Position numbers and translations under genes: made by a program. A DNA stretch of 64,000 nucleotides from Petrosia ficiformis (taxonomy: Eukaryota > Porifera > Demospongiae > Haplosclerida > Petrosiidae). The notes beneath the pieces are model-generated. The model was not told where the DNA came from. It was given only the letters and a program-made list of their open reading frames with translations, and did not search any database. Positions 54,602-64,000 of the stretch are shown here, piece after piece. The stretch spans positions 16,541,115 through 16,605,114 of the forward strand of contig OX345636.1 in NCBI GenBank assembly GCA_947044365.1, read 5' to 3'. Position 1 is the stretch's first letter, and each line of letters begins with the position of its first letter.

Positions 54602-55337
54602 TGAATGCACTTGTACATGTAGTTCATAACCCTCACTACAAGTGGGATTGGGAAACAAGAATAGTTGCTGTGTGTGTGTATATACACACCTGAATAGTGA
54701 TATGACCAACATGTTTTCGTTCACATTAATGACCACTTAAGAATGGAAGCTAATACATGTATTTGGGAGCAACTTGTGGCTGAAGTGGCCCTAGCCTCTG
54801 GGTGTACTTATGATATTGCTAAGTGTGAGCTGTTGACATTGCACTTGTTTGTGTTTGTAGGGGGGTGCACTTTATTACAAATTTTGATGGATGTCATCAG
54901 TATGCATTTTTGAAGCCCTTTTATATTTTCAACCACATTTCTAGTTTTCAGTCTACTAAATGTGCTTTAAGCTTGTGCAAAAATCCAAAGTTATAAGCAA
55001 TTGAACTGACAAAGATGCTAAGTGTGGATGTTGGCACTGGCCACTGCACTTTCAAACACTCGCCTTGCTGCTTTCCTCCCACTAACAATCCATGATTTTG
55101 GTATTTATGACATTGTTAGAAGGTCCTCTATCTAAGTAAGTTAAAAGTTTGTGTTGTGTAAAATATAGAAGTTAGAACGAAAACATGTGGTATGTAGATT
55201 AATTGGTAATTTGATCCAAAACCACCAAACTGCCAATTAAAAAACACTGTCAACAATATTTCACAGTGTGTGTAGGTTTGCAATAGCCCATTTCATTTAA
55301 GAGAAAGTATTTTAATTGAATATATAGTAACGTCATG

Positions 55338-55932
55338 TCACATCCGGACTGCCATTTGGGCCTCGGAGCATCACGTACGCCATATATAGCCATACAAAAT
55401 ATCGCATGTTTGGATTGCTATAAGTGCTGAAATCTACCGTATATGTAAATAACGAATGTACCATAAGAAATTTAGACAATGAGCATTGTGTCAGTGTTGG
55501 TTGTATACTCGTAGCCCTTCAGAGACAGAGAAACAGCGGTTCAATAAAGGCAAGTCTAAGTTCCATTATTCAACTATATATATAAAAGAATAATTTTCAG
55601 GCTTTCGTTATCAATACATACAGTGCTTATTCTTAGACCTACTTGTTCCTGTTCACTGTTAAAAGAGCCTCCAGTTACTTCAGCACACACACTCCAACAT
55701 AGACTTGCCTTCTTTGAACTGCTGTTTCTCTGTCTCTGAAGGGGCTATGAGTATACAACCAACACTGACACAATGCTCATTGTCTAAAATTTCTTATGGT
55801 ACATTCATTATTAACATATACGGTAGATTTCAGCGCTTATAGCAGTCCAAACATGCGATGTTTTGTATGGTTATACACACATGTATATGGCGTACGTGAT
55901 GCTCCGAGGCCCAAACAGCAGTCCGGATGTGA
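55338..55932. mobile_element. 595-bp foldback element with ~225-bp arms
   Basis: Arms 55338-55557 and 55701-55932 are inverted repeats with high identity (ends TCACATCCGGACTGC and GCAGTCCGGATGTGA); the 143-bp loop is unique. No TSD recognised. It would form a long double-stranded RNA hairpin if transcribed. Noncoding. Confidence 0.8.
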
Positions 55933-56440
55933 TTTCACATGCAATAAAAAGTAATTACATTTTTGGACTCGTTGTTTGAAAAGGACTATTTCCTTAGCTA
56001 AAACCAACTTTTATGTTGATTTCACTAAATATACCAAAGATCATTTAGTCTTTGGGATGGCATACACTTTAATAAATAATTAGCTGATGGGGTACTCTGC
56101 ATGCAAAACAATGGAGTCAGATTCTGAGGCTACTACTCAGGGTTGTCACTTCATATAAGTATACTCTACAAACCACAGAATACATGCTTGAGTGACAAGA
56201 GATACATCCCCCCCCCTATGTACATTACACAAGGGGTGATCTTACATCAAATACCAACAAAAGGACCTCAGGTTGACATACAGAGGAGATACATGTCCAG
56301 GTTAGAGCTCTTTTGGTTGCCCTTGTGTATGACAAAATGACTACTTTTAGTAGTATTCCTGGTTTCTCAAACTTGTAGTTTAATTATAGTTTAGGTAATT
56401 ACTAAAAGGGTTTTAGATAACTAAAAGTTCCTAAAGAACC

Positions 56441-56508
<68 letters not shown>

Positions 56509-56717
56509 CCTAGTGTTGTTTTAGTTATCTATAACTAAAACCCTTTTTAGTAAGGCATTGTGACTTTTAGTTATAACAAGCAATAGCCATAACTAACGCA
56601 AATTGACCAATAATTGACAATAAACAAAAGCTCATACCTCACTATGTTAAGTCACATGATCAGTCTTTTTCACATCCCTGGCCACACATTTCTTGACTCA
56701 GACAGTCATATGATTAT

Positions 56718-57352
56718 CAGGAGCCCATAAAACTAGGAGCGGGCAAGTCAGGCTTATATAGCAGTTTCACGTTTCGTAATGACACTTGAAGTGATACTTC
56801 CATATATGGAATATGCTGGAATTTGCACCTAGCAAACGAGTCTATGACACATAATCATAGGCGAGAAAGAAGATAGCCTTGCGTTTGAAAGATGCGGATA
56901 TATGTATTCTGGAAGGAGCAGTGATAAAAGAAGTAGAAAAGGAGCAACACATTCATTTATTTTATGATAGAAAAATGTTTTGGACAGCCATGAAATGTAG
57001 ACCCTCGTTTAAGGAGTTGTTGAAAGATGGACTCGACGAATTCTGCTCTCTTTATGGGTGGAAGTATGTAACTAGAAGTCAGCGTCAGTTGCGTCTTTCA
57101 GTAGAGTGGACTAAATTCTGTGCTAGTTTCGTAGTAGAAACTCCTACAAGAAAGTCAATATTTCAGCAGTTGATTGAGTAACGCGTGCGCGTAGCTGCGT
57201 ACGTATAATACATAACGTCATATAACGTATTTCATCAACAAATCACACCCTCTTTTAGTCCTTATCACACTTCCATAAAAGGAAATACTGATGCAGGCCA
57301 CTTACGAAACGTGAATACCTACGTTACCTGCTCCTAGTTTTATGGGCTCCTG
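56718..57352 (+). mobile_element. 635-bp TIR element carrying a 100-codon ORF
   Basis: TIRs: left CAGGAGCCCATAAAACTAGG (56718), right inverse (to 57352), with a shared TTCACGTTTCGTAA block further in. TGATTAT flanks both sides (56711-56717 and 57353-57359), a 7-bp TSD. The paralogous block at 53560 lacks it. It contains one open frame (56879-57181) that is far too short for a transposase. Confidence 0.85.
56861..57181 (+). CDS. Unrecognised ORF inside the 635-bp element
   Basis: Open from 56861 (after a TAG that ends a possible acceptor, AATCATAG) to TAA at 57181, about 106 codons. The first ATG in frame is only at about 56971, so the protein either uses an upstream exon or a late start. The sequence is balanced and looks coding: LRLKDADICILEGAVIKEVE, HIHLFYDRKMFWTAMKC, then WKYVTRSQRQLRLSVEWTKF. 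I recognise no family. Possibilities are a captured host gene fragment, a small DNA-binding protein of the element, or part of a larger element's gene. GC content is above the local average. Confidence 0.45.
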   Translation, partial: ARKKIALRLKDADICILEGAVIKEVEKEQHIHLFYDRKMFWTAMKCRPSFKELLKDGLDEFCSLYGWKYVTRSQRQLRLSVEWTKFCASFVVETPTRKSIFQQLIE

Positions 57353-57833
57353 TGATTATTTACCCTTGTTATTTTGTCATAACATCTTGAAGGGGATGAT
57401 CAGATAAGTACTTAATTGTAATGATTAGGTGATCAGTATAATGTGGGTCAATGTCACCTGATGTACACTGAATAGTAGATAACTGTTGTCATTCATGATC
57501 TCTGTATGAGTGAGTACTCACCAGTATACTTGACCCCAAACAATGTGCATTAAACAATTAATTACACCACCATTGTGTATAAGAATGTAATGACCACAAT
57601 TTGTGGAGATACTAATTTGTGTAGCTACTTGTTTTTTAAGTATTTAAGTGCTTTAAAAATGAATGCACTTGTACATGTAGTTCATAACCCTCACTACAAG
57701 TGTGATTGGGAAACAAGAATAGTTACTGTGTGTGTATACATGCCTGAATGTACCAATAACTGGTACCAATAACTGATACCAATCCAATATTATGGTTTTT
57801 GATTCGAAAACGAGCATTTTCTCAGTTTCTTAA

Positions 57834-57884
<51 letters not shown>

Positions 57885-57975
57885 GTGTGTGTGTGTGCGT
57901 GTGAGTGTGTGTGATTAATGTTTATGTGTGTATGTATGTATGAAATATGTATGTATGTATGTATGTATGTTGTCT
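57834..57975. repeat. (TG)n and (ATGT)n microsatellites
   Basis: Dinucleotide then tetranucleotide tract directly upstream of an exon acceptor at 57992. Confidence 0.85.
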
Positions 57976-57992
57976 ACCTGCATTTACTATAG

Positions 57993-60900
57993 CACACTCT
58001 ACTTTGATTCTGAAGGTGCTGACTGTACTAGAAATGGTAAAGTTATATATCTTCTGACTCATCTGAAACATCGAGTAAGTATTTCAGTTTTTCAGTCCAA
58101 TTCTGAAAGCTGTAGTAGTATCTATTACCAGTACCTCTGGAGGTACTAGACATGGTACTACATAGAAACTTTTCAAAATAATTATTATATAACATTCTGC
58201 ACAATGTATTGTGAATTTGGGATACACTGTGCTGATGAGACCCAATAGGTCGAAACAATCTGATCGGTATACATATAATTCAGATTGTCCACAGTTGCCC
58301 TTACAAAATTATTTGACTTCAGGGTTTTGTAAGTAATTTATTATTACATGTATTTACTGGTGCATTGGTGAACAGGACTCTAAGCATTTCCAGATACGGA
58401 TAGAGAGGGGAGGGTTGGGATCCCACCAAAGATGTCTTTAACCCCCCTTTCTGGTTCCCAAGGCCAGACTATCCCAGTCCAATAACATCAAAGCATATGT
58501 GAATATGTTAAAAGTTAAAATTGTTAAATACTATTTATGAAAATATTTACAAACACAAATAAACCTGCCCATGTGACAGCACTGAAGGTTGTCCTACAGC
58601 CCCTAAAGCTGTTGAAAAAAGCATTAAACTTAAGAAGCCCAATACTCATGCTAGCCTCGGGAGAGAAATATACTTCTCTGTGGGGAAAAGTCAGCTTCGG
58701 TGTTGTGAGCAATAGACAGCACTCTTTGTTTTTGGTTGGTGTCAACCCAAGTGTACTAAGCCACTTCTGGTGCATCCAACCACACATTGACCTTATTATT
58801 AAACACACACACACACACACACACGCATGTATTATAATTATACTTCTCTCTATTTAATTTAGCCTCATGAATATATTCGAATCAAAAGGACTGGATTGTG
58901 ATGTGCTGGTCAAACTTCCTGTTGAGATACAAAGGGTAATACTCATGGATGTGATAGAGAAAGATGAGGCCTTAGTACAATCAATTATAAACTCAATTGA
59001 ATGTGTAAGCATTTATACACAAAATAACATTTACTGTCATTACAGAAGATAGTCATGTATTGATCACAGTACTAACTGTAATTTACAGTTGGTACTGTGA
59101 GGGTGTGATAAAGAGAATGGAGGTGTATGACATGCATAGACAAATTTAATCATGGCAAACACCTTCCTTATATACACTATTTACATGTATTATAATAATT
59201 ATATATATATGTGAGTAAAGTGAGGACGTTGCCTTCATACTCGCCTTGCTGTCTTCCTATACTACAGTACAATCAGTACTCCAAGAATGAAAATTATGCT
59301 GCATGTGTCAGAGCGTTATCATAATAATATTCTGCTGAGCTTCAATAGTTGAAGTGTTTCAAATTGTATTTTCTTTTGCTGTGTCGGTAATTCCATACTT
59401 TTTTGAAGTTGTTATTTTTGTACCACAATATCACAACTAAACCCTCCTTTTTGCCTTGTTGTGGCTAGGTGAATAACAAAAAATTATATACCTCGTGTCG
59501 CGTGATCCCAGGTATCTAACTCGCGATTATCTACCTCCTAGTCGACATGTCATGTGATACCAGGTATATTCGTCATTTAGACACCTCATCACATCAAAGG
59601 ATGAATATTCATTTTAGGTATAAATATATATATATATATATATGAAGCCATGCTTCAAAGGAAAATACTGTGGTATAAAACTGATAATACTCTCCTCCTC
59701 AAGTAGCTGTTTGTGGTTAACACAAATTCACAACAAGCAAAAAAAAAAGATGTTGCCAACAAAATGATTAACTACAAAATGATAAATGATGTACAGAAAT
59801 CAGTAACAAAAGCCTAACCAAAAAAAAAAGAAAAATTGATCTAGTAAAACACAGCTAAGTAGTCCTTTTGGGCTATCAACATTTAGAACACCTGATATCC
59901 ATAGTTGATCTTCTTCGTCACTTGTAATGGTTTCTATTTGCATGGAGTCAGCACCAACACCATCAGCTCTGAGTGATTTCAATAAGTTATCAAGCGTCAC
60001 ATTAAACTTTCTGAAACTAGGATCATCCTTATCCATAAAACTCAGATAATGAGAATGTTGTGCTTTCATGTGGCAAAGTATACCTGAAAGTAAGAATTGG
60101 AGAGTCTTTGGATGATAAGGTTCACCATTCTTGCCTCTAGTTTCAGTGATGAATACACACAGCCAGGTATTGAGAACTTCTTTCGAGGCCTCTGGGCTCA
60201 ACAGTTCTGGGACATTTGGCACTTGAATTCCTATCATCATGCCACTCTCTTAGATTGGTCATTGCCCATCGACTTGATTTCTTTGGCACTTGCAGCTTTG
60301 ACATCGTGTCAAGCTTCTCGTCCGTTATCGCCTTAAATCTATCACGGTTCTTAAGAGAAAGGGACAATTTGCACTTTTTAGTTGGGTGTGGGTCATTTCA
60401 CGAGGACGCTTTCTTTGATGCTTTACTGTCTCTACTCTGTCTACAGCCTAAAGCATGTGTTTGCCCATTTACGTATGTGTAGTTTCCTTTGAAGCATGGC
60501 TACAGCCTAAAGCATGTGCTTGCCCATTTACGTTTCCTTTGAAGCATGGCTTTCGTCATGAAATAAATTTATTACACCACCCCCACTTGGTGTATATCAC
60601 ATTTATACTCACCTCACCCTCGGGCTTCGCGTCATGCCCACTTGAGCAATATCAGGCTTATAATCACCTTCGCCTCGCGCTCAGTGATTATAAACTTTAT
60701 ATACCATGACGTAACATTAACATAATTATATATACAAAAACTTGACAACTTCACACGAAATTGATAAGTACAGCCATAATTATAGTAAATTGTGTGAACA
60801 CAGTGCCAATATTTTGGTATGTGATAATGTTTACTTTTATTGCAGGCTAGTATTCTTCCACTAACTACCGTTGAGAGACTCGAAAATTGTCAACTAAGTC

Positions 60901-61707
60901 CTAGTTCAAACTTGAGTGCTTCTGACAGAAGAGAATTGTATGCACGCCTTCTGCAAAATTCATCAATTATAGATGATATAGGTGCAGTTAAGCACATTTT
61001 CAAAGCCCCTTTAAATTTACCTGAAAGTGAAGAAATAGTTATCGACGAATCATCATTTGAAGATATAAACCCTCACCTAACTATTTATCGATCTCTGACA
61101 GTTGATCTAGCCTCTAAGGAGGCTGCGGGCCGTTGCCTGGTAGGAATGATAATTTCTCGACTTGCATTTGCAATACAAAAGATAGAATCTCAATTTGAAT
61201 TAAAGGTCGACTACGAGTATCGTCTAGTTGCAACGGGAAAGTCCGGGCCTGATTATGCAAGTGATGTAGCTATACTTTTTATTGAAGTAAGTACTGCTTT
61301 TATTAGTTTGTTATTGTCTATAGACCAATTTTTTTTTCCGCCAGGAAGGGAAGGTGAAAAGAAGACCGATAGTACTCTTTCAATACAAACCGCAGATACC
61401 ATTGGACTACAGTAAAATAAATCCATATTACATAACGGAAGTTCTGATACAAGGATATTATTGTATCAAAAAATTCACACCAATTATACATTGTCTGACG
61501 GATGCGGATACCTGGCAGTATTTGAGGATGGAGCATGGAGTCGGGGATTCTTTAAATATTGTCTGGACCCATTCATTCAAAGATGAAATGGTTTCTAGAA
61601 AACATGTGGAATTTTTATACCAAGCAATGAAGCCTATAATTGACAATATCATCATGAAAGATTCCATTGTGCAGGCAATGAGCACTTCGTCAAGCACCCC
61701 AAAATAA
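57993..61707 (+). CDS. Four-exon partial gene ending in a PD-(D/E)XK-like domain
   Basis: Exons 57993-58142, 58863-59004, 60846-61286 and 61345-61707. Phases match at each join (2, 0, 0) and the set gives 365 codons including TAA, plus one leading base that needs an upstream exon I could not find. Early part: TLYFDSEGADCTRNGKVIYL, then a short exon LVKLPVEIQRVILMDVIEKD. Exon 3 ends with DYEYRLVATGKSGPDYASDV and AILFIE, and exon 4 begins RPIVLFQYKPQIPLDYS, then ITEVLIQGYYC and IIHCLTDADTWQYL. A conserved D before a strand ending in (E/Q)xK is the nuclease-fold pattern; here the usual acidic residue reads Q (VLFQYKP). Function is unknown; catalysis is doubtful. It appears cytosolic or nuclear, with no membrane segment. 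Confidence 0.6.
59005..60845. other. Intron with a possible TIR element (59644-60553)
   Basis: AAGCCATGCTTCAAAGGAAA near 59646-59665 is repeated in inverse at about 60532-60552, and a ~67-bp tandem duplication precedes the right end (60440-60545). Between them is the recombinase fragment at 59800-60367. No clear TSD. 60560-60760 holds GC-rich repeat fragments without a gene. Confidence 0.45.
59840..60367 (-). pseudogene. Crypton/ZMYM-type tyrosine recombinase fragment
   Basis: Minus strand: KAITDEKLDTMSKLQVPKKS, RWAMTNLREWHDDRN, then after a one-base frame change VLNTWLCVFITETRGKNGEP, YHPKTLQFLLSGILCHMK, SHYLSFMDKDDPSFRKF, LDNLLKSLRADGVGADS and ISGVLNVDSPKGLL before the frame decays. The order (helical N-part, W-x3-F-x-E-x-R-x2-G-x-PY-P-TL, GIL, LDK-D-F, GVG, LW-x-x-G-L) is that of the Crypton-derived DUF3504 / ZMYM family. 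The catalytic C-terminal half is missing, so it is a dead fragment in an intron, opposite to the host gene. Confidence 0.7.
60846..61286 (+). CDS. Exon 3 of the PD-(D/E)XK-like gene
   Basis: 147 codons, phase 0-0, acceptor TTTTATTGCAG and donor GAA|GTAAGT, both strong. Mostly helical (SASDRRELYARLLQ, SLTVDLASKEAAGRC, ISRLAFAIQKIESQFE), then the Gly-x-Ser-Gly-Pro-Asp turn that would carry the first metal-binding Asp in a PD-(D/E)XK fold. Confidence 0.72.
61345..61707 (+). CDS. Last exon of the PD-(D/E)XK-like gene
   Basis: 120 codons plus TAA, after the acceptor TTTTTCCGCCAG. The intron before it is only 58 bp. It holds the strand RRPIVLFQYKP, a helix with EVLIQGYYCI, strand IIHCLTDADTW and a C-terminal helix LYQAMKPIIDNI, ending in a Ser/Thr tail. 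Confidence 0.72.
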   Translation, partial: EGKVKRRPIVLFQYKPQIPLDYSKINPYYITEVLIQGYYCIKKFTPIIHCLTDADTWQYLRMEHGVGDSLNIVWTHSFKDEMVSRKHVEFLYQAMKPIIDNIIMKDSIVQAMSTSSSTPK

Positions 61708-61784
61708 TAACACAATGGATTTTTTGTAATAACTAAAATTTTGATTTTTTTTGTTTGTCAAGCTATTTGTGGCAAGATTTTTTG

Positions 61785-61925
61785 GTCCCTATGATTGCTT
61801 TCCCACGGGTTCGATGTATGTTTATATATATATTTTCTTGTGTCCACTTACGCGAGTATGCGTTGTATACGTAGTTAAGGAAGTTACATCATTCCCGGGG
61901 GCTTGGTCAATTAATGGGCGTGGCG
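61785..61925 (+). repeat. Dispersed ~150-bp unit, copy 3
   Basis: It shares CTTTCCCACGGGTTCGA, CACTTACGCGAGTATGCGTT, AAGGAAGTTACATCATTCCC and TTGGTCAATTAATGGGCGTG with 38980 and 51612. It lies between two convergent coding exons and overlaps the last codons of the minus-strand one. Confidence 0.65.
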
Positions 61926-62200
61926 CGTAAAAGAATCTGAGTTGTAATCAAGTTCATCAATATCATCAGTACTATAGCTAGTGCTGGTACTAGTACTGCC
62001 GGATTCTTGAGATAGTACTTGAGTGTCTGTACCCGTTGTAGCAGTTGGATCTTCATCCACAGAAACGAACGCAGTGGGGCAATCAGTTGGCGCTGGTCTC
62101 TTTGAAGGTGATCCTGCTCTCCGAATTTTTGCTTCTACCCACTTGGACTTCCTCTTTTTTTCATGACGAACATCCAACTTATGGAAAAATGAATTCAAAC
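61911..62200 (-). CDS. Hypothetical terminal exon, ~96 codons
   Basis: After a possible acceptor (CCTTGGTTAG at 62201-62210) it encodes LNSFFHKLDVRHEKKRKSKW, a basic stretch, then a Pro/Thr/Ser-rich and finally acidic tail (SYSTDDIDELDYNSDSF) ending TRHAH within the dispersed unit. The basic-then-acidic low-complexity design suits a disordered C-terminus. No family is recognised. Upstream exons would lie beyond 62.2 kb on the minus strand; none was found. Confidence 0.4.
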
Positions 62201-62601
62201 CTAACCAAGGAATGAAAAAAGGAAAATAAATTAAAATGATGAATAATATGGTATCCTAAAGCCAGGATTTCATAATAATTAATTAATAACTACAGCTATA
62301 TGTACATTTACATAATTTTATTTATTATTATAGTATATAAGATATCATTGTAGAGAAACAAAAATTACAAGAAAATGTGCAGCACATAAAAATAATTATG
62401 CATTAATTAAACAAAATAGTTTTACTGCGGCCCATATAGACAAAGAATCCACACGGACAGTACATGGGTATAAATATGGTGAAACAAGAAGGTAATTCAC
62501 ATTAAAATGAGTACGATATGTACAACAACATACTGACAGATACATGAGTAACATATATAACACAATGACAACTATGGTAGAAAGTAATTCACAATTTCAT
62601 A

Positions 62602-63186
62602 TTACACTGACAGATACCTGAGTGAGATATCCACAAAGCATAACGTGAACAACGACAACTAAATATGACAACATTACACTGACAGATACCTGAGTAAGAT
62701 ATTCACAAAGCATAACGTGAACAACGACAACTAAATATGACAAATATTATTCACATTACACTGACAGATACCTGAGTGAGATATCCACAAAGCATAACGT
62801 GAACAACGACAACTAAATATGACAAATATTATTCACATTACACTGACAGATACCTGAGTGAGATATCCACAAAGCATAACGTGAACAACGACAACTAAAT
62901 ATGACAAATATTATTCACATTACACTGACAGATACCTGAGTGAGATATCCACAAAGCATAACATGAACAACGACAACTAAATATGACAAATATTATTCAC
63001 ATTACACTGACAGATACCTGAGTGAGATATCCACAAAGCATAACGTGAACAACGACAACTAAATATGACAAATATTATTCACATTACACTGACAGATACC
63101 TGAGTGAGATATCCACAAAGCATAACATGAACAACGACAACTAAATATGACAAATATTATTCACATTACACTGACAGATACCTGAG
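62602..63186. repeat. 82-bp minisatellite, about 7 units
   Basis: Unit starts (ATTACACTGACAGATACCTG) at 62602, 62673, 62755, 62837, 62919, 63001, 63083 and 63165 (last partial). The first unit is 71 bp, lacking about 11 bp around AATATTATTCAC; the rest are 82 bp. They are nearly identical, differing by AACGTG versus AACATG and a few edits in the first two, so the array is young. Confidence 0.95.
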
Positions 63187-64000
63187 TTGTTGAAATTGCT
63201 AATGTATTAACTTTGCATACCTGGTAAATATTATAATTATATGTACATGTACTTGTACATGTACATGGATAATCATTATATGTATATATGTATGTACGTA
63301 CATGTATAATCATTACATATGTATGTGATATATATACATGTATATATAATAATATATACAATGTATATGTATATAATATATACATATATATATATATATA
63401 TAATAAGATACATATGTAATGATTATACATTTACATATTATATATATATAACAATCATTAGTATATAATTATACAGTTGTATGATCATTATATATGTGTA
63501 GTGTGTACTATATAGATATACATGTAGGAATAGATGTACATGTACATGTATCATGTGTTTGTACATAATATATTACAAGAATAATAAAAACCATTTTGAA
63601 TAAAAATTAAAGATGTAGAAACGTCAAAACGCAAAAAGTGTTTGAACAAGGTTGGAAAATTAATGTAGGTCACAAAATTAAACAAACAACTTACATATAA
63701 CCCTACATAAGTATTTACACTGCTATAAAGCAAAATACAAAGTAAGTATAGTTATGAATATATGTATTTTGATGATGGTTTTTAAAAACTCTGGCTAAAC
63801 TCTTTAGCTAGTACATGTACAGTGGGTTGACCAGACCTCTCCTTCATAGTAAGTTGGGTTTGGCTATGCGAGACTAATGTACAAGTACATTGTACACATA
63901 TGTTTTGAATGTATCAAAACTGAAACAGCAAGAAAACAGAAATAGCAAAGTACATGATTATATGTACATGTGCATGTACCTTAGCCAGATTTTTGGCTAT
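63187..64000. other. No gene seen; TACATGTA-rich and repeat remnants
   Basis: 63235-63560 is dense in TACATGTA and TATATA motifs. 63590-63740 is a partial third copy of sequence shared with 11140-11360 and 43115-43335. 63820-63890 ends in an inverse TAGTCTCGCATAGCCAAACC, a TAGTCT-family element end. Confidence 0.55.

Larger units (their letters stand above)
56250..57665 (+). repeat. Duplicated block, copy 2
   Basis: Partner of 53130-53840 and 54602-54700. Differences are a (CT)n(CA)n microsatellite at 56450-56510 and the 635-bp TIR element. Confidence 0.75.

Noticed and set aside
58537..58857. 106-codon plus-strand frame between two exons of the nuclease-like gene
   Set aside because: It would break the phase match between 58142 and 58863, has an opposite-strand frame of equal length, and ends in a (CA)n run.
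62602..63186. CRISPR-like array
   Set aside because: Units are contiguous 82-bp tandem repeats with no unique spacers, and the genome is eukaryotic.

Overview
ORGANISM. The window looks like animal nuclear DNA, most likely from a demosponge. It is AT-rich and full of TACATGTA-type palindromes and microsatellites. Genes are split by spliceosomal introns (GT..AG), and transposons fill much of the rest. The protein families also point to a sponge: a Death domain joined to MATH/TRAF-like domains, Death-like exon arrays, and several animal transposon superfamilies. It strongly resembles Amphimedon-type sequence, but that is my inference from family composition, not a database match. I saw no prokaryotic operon, rRNA, tRNA or CRISPR array.

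LAYOUT. 0-2.1 kb: dispersed repeats and a 594-bp hAT-like element with an 8-bp target-site duplication (TSD). 2.56-12.68 kb: copy A of a duplicated region holding decayed minus-strand Death-like exons and a C-terminal exon. Copy A is split by a 7.25-kb element with 36-bp terminal inverted repeats (TIRs; 2975-10227). That element carries a decayed, spliced, DUF7869-type transposase-like gene, and inside it sits a hAT-like MITE (5918-8952), which in turn holds an apparently intact hAT transposon (6063-8584). 12.69-20.82 kb: an element with an 8-bp TSD and a decayed Ulp1 protease-PHD finger gene (Zisupton-like). It has been invaded by a Gypsy retrotransposon (13103-18447) and a TTAA-flanked MITE (19940-20552). 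21-24 kb: repeats only. 24.27-37.61 kb: the best host gene, on the minus strand. Six exons with matching splice phases give 738 codons: Death domain, an unrecognised region of about 230 aa, and two MATH domains. Its introns hold an intact Gypsy element with apparently identical LTRs (29560-33846), a 428-bp palindromic MITE and a 1.26-kb foldback element. 37.7-39.1 kb: weak plus-strand exon candidates. 39.6-44.8 kb: copy B of the duplicated Death-like region, where a 52-bp TIR element interrupts one Death-like exon. 45-57.9 kb: mostly repeats, microsatellites and foldback elements, an acetyl-CoA carboxylase pseudogene fragment (48.45-48.9 kb), and a duplicated block whose second copy has gained a 635-bp TIR element with a 100-codon ORF. 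57.99-61.71 kb: a plus-strand four-exon partial gene ending in a domain that looks like a PD-(D/E)XK nuclease, with a Crypton/ZMYM-type recombinase fragment in one intron. 61.9-62.2 kb: a convergent terminal exon. 62.6-63.19 kb: an 82-bp minisatellite.

HOW IT FITS TOGETHER. The host content suggests an innate-signalling neighbourhood: one full Death-MATH gene and at least two decaying Death-like paralogous blocks, all on the minus strand. The rest is layered transposon history that can be ordered from nesting, TSDs and paralogous empty sites. All gene models come from reading the sequence; no alignment, expression or database search was run.
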